Position numbers and translations under genes: made by a program. A stretch of DNA of 64,000 nucleotides, from the NCBI RefSeq assembly GCF_030209745.1, contig NZ_JARVRJ010000001.1, positions 248,001-312,000 of the forward strand, written 5' to 3'. Origin of the DNA: Arthrobacter sp. fls2-241-R2A-200. GTDB lineage: Bacteria; Actinomycetota; Actinomycetes; Actinomycetales; Micrococcaceae. Below, piece by piece: positions 28,450-37,553 of the stretch (positions within the stretch are counted from its first letter, which is position 1; each line of letters opens with the position of its first letter). The notes beneath the pieces are model-generated. The model saw only the letters and a program-made list of their open reading frames with translations, did no database searches and had not been told where the DNA came from.

Positions 28450-29592
28450 GTGACTGAGCCCATTCTTGATGCTGCCCCTGCCCTCGACTTCGACCTCAAG
28501 AGCCTGCCCAAGGTTTCCCTGCACGACCACTTGGATGGAGGGCTCCGGCCGGCCACCATCATCGAATTGGCCAGCGCCGTTGGCCACACCCTTCCGTCCA
28601 CGGATCCCGTTGCGCTGGGTGAGTGGTTCCGCGAATCCGCCGACTCCGGTTCGCTGGTTCGCTACCTTGAAACGTTCGACCACACCATCGCCGTCATGCA
28701 GACCAAAGAAGGGCTGTTCCGGGTCGCCAAGGAGTTCGTGGAAGACCTTGCAGAGGACGGCGTGATTTACGGTGAAGTCCGCTGGGCGCCCGAGCAACAC
28801 CTGCGTGAAGGCCTGTCCCTGGACGAGGTAGTGGAGGCAGTCCAGGCCGGCCTGGAAGCAGGCGTGGAATCAGCTGAAGAGCGCGGACACCAGATCCAGG
28901 TGGGCCAACTGATTACCGCCATGCGGCACGCCGATCGCGGGCAGGAAATTGCCGAACTTGCAGTCCGTCATCGGGCAAAGGGAGCTGTCGGCTTCGACAT
29001 CGCAGGAGCGGAGGACGGATTCCTGCCGTCCCGCTTAAAGGACGCATTCACGTATCTCGCCGAGAACAACTTTCCGGCCACAGTCCACGCCGGTGAGGCT
29101 GCCGGCCTTGACAGCATCCAGTCTGCACTCGTTGATGGCCGTGCCCTGCGCCTGGGCCATGGCGTGCGGATCGCCGAGGACATCACCGTGGAGTTCGAGG
29201 ACAACTCCGACGACGACGGCGAGGACACCATCGGCATGGTGACCCTCGGCGGCGTGGCCGCCTGGGTGCGCGACCGCGGAATTGCCTTGGAAGTATGCCC
29301 GTCGTCCAACCTGCAGACCGGTGCGATCGCCGGCTTCGGTGAAGGCATCGAAAGCCACCCGGTGGACATGCTGTTCCAGCTCGGTTTCAACGTCACCATC
29401 AACACCGATAACCGGTTGATGAGCGGCGTCACCCTCACAGATGAGTTCGAGTTGCTGGTTGAGACCTTCGACTACGATCTCGACGACTTGCTCGAGTTGA
29501 CGCTCAACGCCGCCGAGGCTGCCTTCCTGCCGCTGGATGAGCGCGAAGCGTTGGTCGAGTACATCAACGATGCCTACGCCAACCTCGGCTAA
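28450..29592 (+). CDS. add: Adenosine deaminase
   Basis: 380 aa zinc deaminase that converts adenosine to inosine. Metal and catalytic motifs: SLHDHLDGGLRP (HxH), VHAGEAAG (His and Glu), LGHGVRI, and INTDNRLMSG with the second-shell Asp; CPSSNLQTGAI is also typical. The GTG start has TAGAGT ending 6 nt before it, so it probably has its own leaderless promoter rather than reading through from the toxin gene. It completes the nucleoside salvage set begun by the BMP operon. Confidence 0.95.
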   Translation: MTEPILDAAPALDFDLKSLPKVSLHDHLDGGLRPATIIELASAVGHTLPSTDPVALGEWFRESADSGSLVRYLETFDHTIAVMQTKEGLFRVAKEFVEDLAEDGVIYGEVRWAPEQHLREGLSLDEVVEAVQAGLEAGVESAEERGHQIQVGQLITAMRHADRGQEIAELAVRHRAKGAVGFDIAGAEDGFLPSRLKDAFTYLAENNFPATVHAGEAAGLDSIQSALVDGRALRLGHGVRIAEDITVEFEDNSDDDGEDTIGMVTLGGVAAWVRDRGIALEVCPSSNLQTGAIAGFGEGIESHPVDMLFQLGFNVTINTDNRLMSGVTLTDEFELLVETFDYDLDDLLELTLNAAEAAFLPLDEREALVEYINDAYANLG

Positions 29593-30265
29593 GGGTTCCT
29601 CCGGGCTCACGGAGTTGCTGCGCACAGTGGCGGCACTCCGTGAGCACTGTCCCTGGATGGGTGCGCTGACCCACGAGTCCTTGGTGGAGTACCTCATCGA
29701 GGAATCCTATGAGGTTGTGGACTCCATTGAAGCCGGCGAATCCGCGGCGCGGGATGATGAACTCCGCGGTGAGTTAGGCGATGTCCTGCTTCAGGTGGTC
29801 CTTCATGCCCGGCTCGCCGAGGAGCGCGGAAGCTTCGATTTCGACGCCGTGGCGCGGGGCATCAATGCCAAGATGGTCAGGCGCAATCCCCATGTGTTCA
29901 GGGATGATGGATCCCTTCAAGACACTTTTCCGGCCACGGTGGAGGAAATCGTCCTGAAATGGGATGCTGTGAAGCGCGCGGAAAAGCCGGAGCGGGCCGA
30001 TCCGTTCGAAGGGATTCCGCCCCACCTGCCGGCCCTGGCGGGTGCGCAGAAGTCGATCGACCGGGCGGTACGCGCCGGACAAGCGGTCGACGTCGGCAGC
30101 CGTGTTTCCGCCGTCGGGCTTAACGCAATCCCAGCCTCGGAAGAAGGGCTGGGGGAGTTGTTGTTGGCCGTCGTCGCAGGTGCGCGGGAGCAGGGGCTCG
30201 ACGCCGAGCGGGCCCTTCGTGGCGCCGTCCGGGCGTTCCAAAAAACCCAAGCGCAGCCTTCATGA
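29570..30265 (+). CDS. mazG: MazG-type nucleoside triphosphate pyrophosphohydrolase
   Basis: About 231 aa. It hydrolyses nucleoside triphosphates to monophosphates and PPi, clearing non-canonical NTPs. Core motif: LREHCPWMGALTHESLVEYL, then EESYEVVDSIEAG and ELRGELGDVLLQVV (metal-binding EExxE and ExxD). A C-terminal half with EEIVLKWDAVKRAEK follows. The ATG at 29570 overlaps add by 23 bases; a start at 29537 is also open, so the start is uncertain. The order mazG-eno is conserved in actinobacteria. Confidence 0.88.
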   Translation: MPTPTSAKGSSGLTELLRTVAALREHCPWMGALTHESLVEYLIEESYEVVDSIEAGESAARDDELRGELGDVLLQVVLHARLAEERGSFDFDAVARGINAKMVRRNPHVFRDDGSLQDTFPATVEEIVLKWDAVKRAEKPERADPFEGIPPHLPALAGAQKSIDRAVRAGQAVDVGSRVSAVGLNAIPASEEGLGELLLAVVAGAREQGLDAERALRGAVRAFQKTQAQPS

Positions 30266-30297
30266 CGTGAGGCTGTGGACGCCGTGCCGTAACCTAA

Positions 30298-31662
<1,365 letters not shown>

Positions 31663-31680
31663 CATTCCGCAAAAACGGCT

Positions 31681-31723
31681 GACCGGTGGCTATGGTGGAA
31701 AGACCATGGCCACCGGTTCTGTT
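31681..31723 (+). terminator. Intrinsic terminator after eno
   Basis: Long hairpin: left arm 31681-31696 (GACCGGTGGCTATGGT), loop GGAAAG, right arm 31703-31719 pairing almost throughout, followed by TGTTT. It lies 19 bases past the eno stop. Confidence 0.85.
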
Positions 31724-31842
31724 TAACGCCTTGGGTGCGGAACCGGGCATGGCTGGACGGAAGGCATTGCCCGGCGTCCAAGCAGATCAGAGATAACCAG
31801 CACAGCAACCGCCAGGCAAGCACCGGGCATTACAGGAGTGTC

Positions 31843-32550
31843 ATGGCCACCCGTCGTCCCAAAGTCCCCAGGGCGGACGCCCTCGACGGGCAGAGCATCG
31901 GCACCAAGGCCGCTTCTCCTACAGCCTCTCCCGCAGCCACTTCTCCTAAGGCCGGAACGAGGGCTCCGGCAGCGCCGCAGCAGTCGGCCAAATCCGGGAG
32001 TGCCGCATCGTCCGCGGCCAGCGCATCGTCCGCGGCGAGGCCAGCCTCAAGTGCATCCGGGGGTAGGAAGCCCACCGCGGACCCGGCTCCCTTCAAGGGC
32101 GCTCGCGGCTCCTCCAGCCGTTCACGCGGCTCCTCCAGCACAGCCCGCGATGACGCGCCGGTTCCGGCCAAGGCGTTCTCCGGCCGGTTGCTGGCATTGG
32201 CCGTGGTGATGATCGCCATCACCATCATGTTGACCCCAACGGTGAAGATCTTCCTGGAAAAACGGGCGGAGATCTCCGACCTCCAGGCACAGATTTCCAG
32301 TCGCCAAGCGGAGCAGGCAGACCTGACCAAGCAGCTTTCCCGCTGGCAGGACCCCAACTATGTCAAACAGCAGGCTCGGGATCGCATTAACATGGTTATG
32401 CCGGGTGAAACGGACTACTGGGTGTTTGGCGGGAATGATGCCGCTGGCACACCGGGTGGCCGCACCGGCTCCGGATCATCTGCGAACCCTGCAAATCTGC
32501 CATGGGTGGATGCGTTGTGGGAGTCCATCAGACGATCGGCAACAGACTAG
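31843..32550 (+). CDS. Septum formation initiator, FtsB/DivIC-like
   Basis: 235 aa bitopic division protein. Residues 1-110 are a low-complexity Ala/Ser/Pro/Arg tail predicted to be disordered and cytosolic. One transmembrane helix lies near 114-131, then a coiled coil (about 137-166, LEKRAEISDLQAQISSRQAE), and then the DivIC signature DPNYVKQQARDRINMVMPGE. It probably joins FtsL and FtsQ at the septum. The ATG at 31843 has GGAG upstream. Its place after eno matches mycobacterial gene order. Confidence 0.9.
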   Translation: MATRRPKVPRADALDGQSIGTKAASPTASPAATSPKAGTRAPAAPQQSAKSGSAASSAASASSAARPASSASGGRKPTADPAPFKGARGSSSRSRGSSSTARDDAPVPAKAFSGRLLALAVVMIAITIMLTPTVKIFLEKRAEISDLQAQISSRQAEQADLTKQLSRWQDPNYVKQQARDRINMVMPGETDYWVFGGNDAAGTPGGRTGSGSSANPANLPWVDALWESIRRSATD

Positions 32551-32618
32551 ACGCGGTGCCCGCCGCCGTCGTGTCCCAAGGGGCTCGGCACCAACGGGCA
32601 GGAAGGGTGGCAGCGCAA

Positions 32619-33302
32619 GTGGAAGAGAACACGGCAGCCGTGCCGCAGGAAACCCGCCAGCCATCAGCACACGATCTCGAGGTCCTGAGCCGGCAACTTG
32701 GCCGTCCCGTCCGCGACGTCGTGGAGATCCCCGCACGGTGCGTGTGCGGCAATCCACTGGTCGCGGCAACAGCGCCCCGCCTCAGCAACGGAACCCCTTT
32801 TCCCACCACGTTCTACCTCACGCATCCCGTGATCACTTCCGCAGTGTCGCGGCTTGAAGCGGGCGGGCTGATGGGCGCAATGAATGAGCGGTTGGCCGCC
32901 GACCCGGAACTGGCCCAGGCCTACCGCGGGGCCCATGACGCCTACCTGGATGCCCGCAACCACATCGCGGAACGCTCCGGAACCGGGGCCGTTCCCGAGA
33001 TCGACGGCGTTTCAGCCGGGGGGATGCCCAGCCGCGTGAAATGCCTTCACGTCTTGGTGGGCCACTCGCTGGCAGCGGGTCCCGGAGTGAATCCCTTGGG
33101 CGATGAGGCGCTGGAAGCCATCGCGGAATGGTGGACTAAGGACAGGTGCTATTGCGACGGCGCTTGGGACACTGCCGGTGAAGCCCCTTCCCGCGACCTG
33201 AGCCGGCACGGTCCACAGGGCCTGCCGGACATTGTCGGACGGCCCGCCCCCACGCGGAAAGCCAAGACCGATCTCCCGAGCGAACAGGACAACCCCGCAT
33301 GA
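32619..33302 (+). CDS. DUF501 family protein
   Basis: About 227 aa protein of the DUF501 family, function unknown, conserved between the FtsB-like gene and ppx in actinobacteria. Typical blocks: LSRQLGRPVRDVVEIPARCVCGNP, PTTFYLTHP, RLEAGGLMGAMNERL and MPSRVKCLHVLVGHSLAAGPGVNPLGD. Conserved Cys and His residues (CVCG, CLH, CYCDG) hint at metal binding. GTG at 32619 was chosen for the AGGAAGGG about 11 bases upstream; GTG at 32607 is an alternative. It overlaps ppx by 4 bases. Confidence 0.85.
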   Translation: MEENTAAVPQETRQPSAHDLEVLSRQLGRPVRDVVEIPARCVCGNPLVAATAPRLSNGTPFPTTFYLTHPVITSAVSRLEAGGLMGAMNERLAADPELAQAYRGAHDAYLDARNHIAERSGTGAVPEIDGVSAGGMPSRVKCLHVLVGHSLAAGPGVNPLGDEALEAIAEWWTKDRCYCDGAWDTAGEAPSRDLSRHGPQGLPDIVGRPAPTRKAKTDLPSEQDNPA

Positions 33303-34285
33303 GCCGAGTGGCAGCCATCGACTGTGGAACCAACTCCATCCGCCTCCTGATCGCAGATACCGCTGATACCACCACTGGTACAGCACACACAGCCGGCGCT
33401 GGCCCCACATCCGGTCCACTGGTCGACGTCGTGCGCGAAATGCGCGTGGTGCGCTTGGGCCAAGGCGTGGATGCCACCGGTGAGCTCGCGCCGGAAGCAT
33501 TGGAGCGCACGTTCGCCGCTGCCCGGGACTATGCGGCCCTCATCAAGGAACACGGCGTCAGTAGTGTGCGTTTCGTCGCGACGTCGGCCACCCGGGACGC
33601 GCGTAACCGCCAGGTTTTCGTGGACGGCGTCAGGGATCTGCTCGGTGTGGAGCCGGAGGTCATTTCCGGTGACGAGGAGGCCGCGTTGTCCTTTTCCGGC
33701 GCAAGTAGCGTCTTACCGGCGGGGGAGGACCTGATCCTGGTGGTCGATCTCGGTGGTGGCAGCACCGAGTTTGTCGCGGGTGATTCCGGCGGCGTCATCG
33801 CTGCCAGGTCCGTGGACATCGGCTGCGTGCGGTTGACCGAACGCCACCTCCGCAGCGATCCGCCCACTGCGGCTGAAATCAGCGCGGCAGAGGCCGACGT
33901 CGATGCCGCCCTTGACCTTGCCGGCCAAGAAGTGCCGCTGGACCGTGCCACGGCTGTGGTGGGTGTCGCCGGTTCGATCACCACCATCACGGCGCACGCG
34001 CTCGGGCTGCCGGAATATCAGCCGGGCCGGATCCACGGCGCCGAACTCGACCTGGAAACCATAACCAAGGCGGCAACGAGCCTGTTGGAAATGACGCGTG
34101 AGGAACGCGCAGCGCTGCCGTACATGCACCCCGGGCGGGTCGATGTGATCGGTGCTGGCGCCCTGGTCTGGCGCCGGATCCTGACACGGTTGGCCACGGT
34201 CAGCAACGGGAAGATCAGAATGGCTGTTTCCAGTGAGCACGACATCCTTGACGGCATCGCCCTGAGCATACGGGCTGCCGGGTGA
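33299..34285 (+). CDS. ppx: Ppx/GppA family exopolyphosphatase
   Basis: 328 aa member of the ASKHA ATPase fold acting on polyphosphate or pppGpp. The N-terminal phosphate loop is AAIDCGTNSIRLLIAD, the second is LVVDLGGGSTEFV, and ISGDEEAALSF carries the catalytic Glu. VGVAGSITTITAHALGL is also conserved. It is short, lacking the C-terminal domain of E. coli Ppx, as is usual for actinobacterial Ppx proteins. ATG and GTG starts overlap by 4 bases on both sides, indicating tight coupling. Confidence 0.92.
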   Translation: MSRVAAIDCGTNSIRLLIADTADTTTGTAHTAGAGPTSGPLVDVVREMRVVRLGQGVDATGELAPEALERTFAAARDYAALIKEHGVSSVRFVATSATRDARNRQVFVDGVRDLLGVEPEVISGDEEAALSFSGASSVLPAGEDLILVVDLGGGSTEFVAGDSGGVIAARSVDIGCVRLTERHLRSDPPTAAEISAAEADVDAALDLAGQEVPLDRATAVVGVAGSITTITAHALGLPEYQPGRIHGAELDLETITKAATSLLEMTREERAALPYMHPGRVDVIGAGALVWRRILTRLATVSNGKIRMAVSSEHDILDGIALSIRAAG

Positions 34286-35664
34286 CTTCGAGGCGTCGCC
34301 GAGCCTTTTCCGCCGGGGTGGCAACTGTGCTGGCCGGGGGTCTCTTTGCCGGGATGTTGGCAACAGCTCCGGCAGCCACTGCAGACGCGTGGCGCGACAA
34401 GGAGTATTGGCTCGCCGATTCCGGCGTCGTCAATGCCTGGCAGGTATCCAAGGGCGCCGGGGTCACGGTGGCTGTTATCGACTCCGGCATCGATGGAAGC
34501 CACCCCGATCTTGCAGGCGCGGTGGTCGGAGGTGCCGACGCGTCAGGGGCCGGGGCGCCGAACGGCCAGAAGAGCATCGGCGCCAAGCCCGAGCACGGCA
34601 CGCTCGTGGCCACGATGTTGGCCGGTCGCGGTCACGCCGCTCCTGCGCCGACTCCGGCCGCCGGATCGGCGTCGCCAACTCCCACACCACCTCCGGTGGT
34701 GCCACCGGACGGAATCATCGGCGTCGCCCCCGAGGCTGACATCCTGTCCGTTTCCACTTGGCTTGGCTCGCCCAACCCCGGCGGCAAGACAGACCAGGAA
34801 CAGATACCCGATGCCGTGCGCTGGGCTGTGGACAACGGGGCCAAGGTCATCAACATTTCCTTGGGCAGTACATCGCCTGACTGGCCGCAAAGCTGGGATG
34901 CCGCGTTCTTGTACGCCGAGCAAAAGGACGTTGTGATTGTTGCCGCCGCCGGGAACCGGGTGGGCGGAAACATCCAAGTGGGCGCCCCTGCCACCATCCC
35001 GGGTGTCCTCACAGTTGCAGGGCTCGACGGCAACGGACACGCCAGCATCGATGCCTCTTCCCAAGGCATCAGCATCGGGGTAGCCGCGCCGGCTGAGAAC
35101 CTGGTGGGCGGAATCCCCGGAGCCGGATACGCAGAATGGGCCGGAACCTCCGGGGCCGCACCCATTGTTTCCGGAGTGGCGGCCCTGATCCGGTCCAAAT
35201 GGCCGGACATGAGCGCCAAGCAAGTCATCAACCGGATCGTCAGCACGGCCAAGGATGCAGGTGCTCCGGGCAAGGATCCCCTTTATGGTTACGGCATCCT
35301 CAACGCCGAGGCCGCGCTGAAGAACGACGTTCCGGAGACGCGGTCCAACCCGCTGGGGTCCATCGCCGATTGGATCAGGGTGCATCGTCGGGGCGACCTC
35401 ACCACGCCTTCGCAAGCCCCGGTGGCCAGCCCGACCAGCGCACCACCAACCTTGGCGGACCCCACCGTTCCGGTAGCCAAAGCTCCGGCCGGCATGGACG
35501 CTGCGCTTCCTGCCGCCGTCGTCATCGGGTTCGGAGGGTTGTTTGTCGCGCTCCTGATTGGCGCGGCACTTCACTTGCGACGAGTGTCAAAGCGCACCAA
35601 GGGTGCCTCCGAGGAGACAGAAACAGGAGCCGTGGATGCGGTTGACCCACCTTCCCGACCATAG
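34282..35664 (+). CDS. Membrane-anchored subtilisin-like serine protease, mycosin-like
   Basis: 460 aa S8 protease. A signal peptide ends near ATADA (about 36). The catalytic triad is Asp67 (VTVAVIDSGIDGSHPDL), His105 (HGTLVATMLAGRG) and Ser290 (WAGTSGAAPIVSGVAAL), with oxyanion Asn225 (AAGNRVGG). A Pro/Ala/Thr-rich insertion follows the His at about 118-143, and a Pro-rich linker leads to one transmembrane helix near 411-433 and a short charged tail. The layout matches mycosins, but no ESX genes are present in this window. Substrate unknown. The GTG start overlaps the ppx stop. Confidence 0.88.
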   Translation: MTSRRRRAFSAGVATVLAGGLFAGMLATAPAATADAWRDKEYWLADSGVVNAWQVSKGAGVTVAVIDSGIDGSHPDLAGAVVGGADASGAGAPNGQKSIGAKPEHGTLVATMLAGRGHAAPAPTPAAGSASPTPTPPPVVPPDGIIGVAPEADILSVSTWLGSPNPGGKTDQEQIPDAVRWAVDNGAKVINISLGSTSPDWPQSWDAAFLYAEQKDVVIVAAAGNRVGGNIQVGAPATIPGVLTVAGLDGNGHASIDASSQGISIGVAAPAENLVGGIPGAGYAEWAGTSGAAPIVSGVAALIRSKWPDMSAKQVINRIVSTAKDAGAPGKDPLYGYGILNAEAALKNDVPETRSNPLGSIADWIRVHRRGDLTTPSQAPVASPTSAPPTLADPTVPVAKAPAGMDAALPAAVVIGFGGLFVALLIGAALHLRRVSKRTKGASEETETGAVDAVDPPSRP

Positions 35665-35665
35665 T

Positions 35666-35696
35666 TAGTGAAGATTTTCACAAACTGTTGTATTCT
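35666..35696 (+). promoter_or_regulatory. Rex-like operator and -10 box of ndh
   Basis: TAGTGAAGATTTTCACAA (35666-35683) matches the Rex consensus TTGTGAA-N4-TTCACAA at all defined bases but one. A -10-like TATTCT (35691-35696) ends 6 nt before the ndh ATG, so the operator overlaps the -35 region of a leaderless promoter. Rex would repress ndh at low NADH/NAD+ ratio and release it when NADH rises. Confidence 0.75.
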
Positions 35697-35702
35697 GGAG
35701 CC

Positions 35703-37157
35703 ATGGCAACCACCCCAGAGCTCATTGACCGTCCTCGGGTCCTCGTCGTCGGCGGCGGTTACGTCGGCCTGTACGTGGCACTCAAACTGCAGAAGAAGAT
35801 CGCGAACGCCGGTGGTATCGTCACCGTCGTCGATCCACTGCCGTACATGACCTACCAGCCCTTCCTCCCCGAGGTTGCAGGCGGCAACATCGAGGCACGC
35901 CACGCGGTGGTCTCGCACCGTCAGCACCTCAAGCAGACCGAGCTCATCCAGGGCCGCGTCACCAGCATCGATCACGCCAACCGCACGGCAGTTGTGGCGC
36001 CGTCAGATGGTGACGCACCGTTCGAGGTTCCTTACTTCGACGTCGTGATCGCCGCTGGCGCCATCACCCGTACCTTCCCCATCAAGGGTCTCGCAGACGC
36101 CGGCATCGGCCTGAAGACCATCGAAGAAGCCGTGGCGCTGCGCAACAAGGTGCTTGACCGCATCGAGGCAGCATCCACCATGACGGATCCCGCAGAGCGT
36201 GCCAAGGCCCTCACATTCGTGGTGGTTGGTGGCGGCTTTGCCGGCATCGAGTGCCTCACTGAGATGGAAGACCTTGCCCGCGCCGCTGTCCGGAACAACC
36301 CCCGCATCCGCCAGGAGGAAGTCCGCTTCATTCTCGTCGAAGCCATGGGCCGCATCATGCCGGAGGTCACCGCTTCACAGGCCGAGTGGGTCGTGGAGCA
36401 CCTCCGCAGCCGTGGCATCGAGGTCTTGTTGAACACGTCGCTGGACAACGCTGAAGGAACCCTGAAGCTCATCAACCTCCCGGACAAGACCCCCGCGCAG
36501 GAAGTTGAAGCGGACACCCTGGTGTGGGCTGCCGGCGTGCAGGCCAACCCGATGATCCGTTCCACCGACTTCCCGCTGGAACCCCGTGGCCGCGTCCGCG
36601 TGCTCCCGGACCTGCGCATCGCCGGTGATGAAGGCATTATCGAAAATGCTTGGGCTGCCGGCGACATCGCCGCTGTTCCGGACCTCACCGGCAAGGGCCT
36701 GCCGGACGGTACCTGTGTCCCCAACGCCCAGCACGCTCTGCGCCAGGCCAAGAAGCTCGCCAAGAACCTGTGGGCTTCCCGCTGGGACAAGCCGCTGGAG
36801 GACTACAAGCACAAGAACCTTGGTGCAGTAGCCGGCTTCGGCGAGTGGAAGGGCGTTGCGAACATCAACCTCTTTGGTCGCATCGGCCTCAAGGGCGGCC
36901 CCGCCTGGCTGGCACACCGTGGATACCACGGTCTGGCCATGCCCACGGTGGAGCGCAAGTTCCGGGTGATCTCCGGTTGGGTCCTGACCTTCTTCGCAGG
37001 CCGCGACACCACCCAGCTGATTGATCTCGATAACCCGCGCGGTGCCTTCGTGGCCGCAGCAACTCCGGCTCCCAAGCCCGTTGCCGCACCCGCCCCGGCG
37101 GAATCAAAGCCTGCTGCGGACGATTCCAAAACCCCGGTGACGGCAGACGCCAAGTAG
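35703..37157 (+). CDS. ndh: Type II NADH dehydrogenase
   Basis: Single-subunit, non-proton-pumping NADH:quinone oxidoreductase, 484 aa, peripheral to the membrane. FAD fold: RVLVVGGGYVGLYVAL. NAD fold: TFVVVGGGFAGIECLTEME. The quinone-side block WAAGDIAAVPD and the C-terminal amphipathic region are present, followed by a ~35-residue Ala/Pro/Lys tail. The ATG at 35703 is supported by the -10 box six bases before it. The probable Rex site ties it to redox control. Confidence 0.95.
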   Translation: MATTPELIDRPRVLVVGGGYVGLYVALKLQKKIANAGGIVTVVDPLPYMTYQPFLPEVAGGNIEARHAVVSHRQHLKQTELIQGRVTSIDHANRTAVVAPSDGDAPFEVPYFDVVIAAGAITRTFPIKGLADAGIGLKTIEEAVALRNKVLDRIEAASTMTDPAERAKALTFVVVGGGFAGIECLTEMEDLARAAVRNNPRIRQEEVRFILVEAMGRIMPEVTASQAEWVVEHLRSRGIEVLLNTSLDNAEGTLKLINLPDKTPAQEVEADTLVWAAGVQANPMIRSTDFPLEPRGRVRVLPDLRIAGDEGIIENAWAAGDIAAVPDLTGKGLPDGTCVPNAQHALRQAKKLAKNLWASRWDKPLEDYKHKNLGAVAGFGEWKGVANINLFGRIGLKGGPAWLAHRGYHGLAMPTVERKFRVISGWVLTFFAGRDTTQLIDLDNPRGAFVAAATPAPKPVAAPAPAESKPAADDSKTPVTADAK

Positions 37158-37187
37158 CCACCCTCGCCTGGACTGTACCTGGTTCAG

Positions 37188-37244
37188 GAAACGCTCGACG
37201 GCGGTCGCTCCCCAAAGGGGGAGGGGCCGCCGTCGAGCGTTTTA
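37188..37244 (+). terminator. Terminator after ndh
   Basis: Sixteen-base arms (AAACGCTCGACGGCGG and CCGCCGTCGAGCGTTT) enclose a smaller hairpin of C and G runs and end in TTTT, 30-85 bases after the ndh stop. Confidence 0.85.
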
Positions 37245-37337
37245 AGCTGCGCGTTTGCCCCTCGGATGCCACCTTTTGGGGCCTTGCGCGTGTGCGTCAC
37301 CGGGAACTATCCGTAGCTGGGATACCATGGTCCGGGC

Positions 37338-37411
37338 GCCCCAGTAGCCCAATTGGCAGAGGCAGCGGACTTAAAATCCGCGTGTTGTGGGTTCGAGTCC
37401 CACCTGGGGCA
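37338..37411 (+). tRNA. tRNA with anticodon TAA (Leu by codon), short variable loop
   Basis: Full cloverleaf by eye: acceptor GCCCCAG / CTGGGGC with discriminator A; D arm GCC-GGC stem with a GG-containing loop; anticodon stem GCGGA/TCCGC with 7-base loop CTTAAAA giving anticodon TAA; variable loop GTGTT (5 nt); T arm GTGGG-TTCGAGT-CCCAC. CCA is not encoded. TAA reads the rare UUA Leu codon. Bacterial tRNA-Leu normally has a long variable arm, which this one lacks. The D arm layout does resemble tRNA-Leu. Confidence 0.9.
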
Positions 37412-37553
37412 CAAACTATTCAAGCCGTTACCATATCCTGACCAGCGAAAATGTGTCATAGAGCACATCTTGGTAGTAGTCTCTTGCTCATGTTCGAAGT
37501 GATCGCAGCTTCGGGACAATGACCACACAACAGATGGTTCGCGGAGGCTATTC

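Noticed and set aside
37338..37411. tRNA gene as an attachment site for a mobile element
   Set aside because: No integrase, direct repeat of the tRNA 3' end or foreign-looking block follows; the neighbouring genes are ordinary liv genes.
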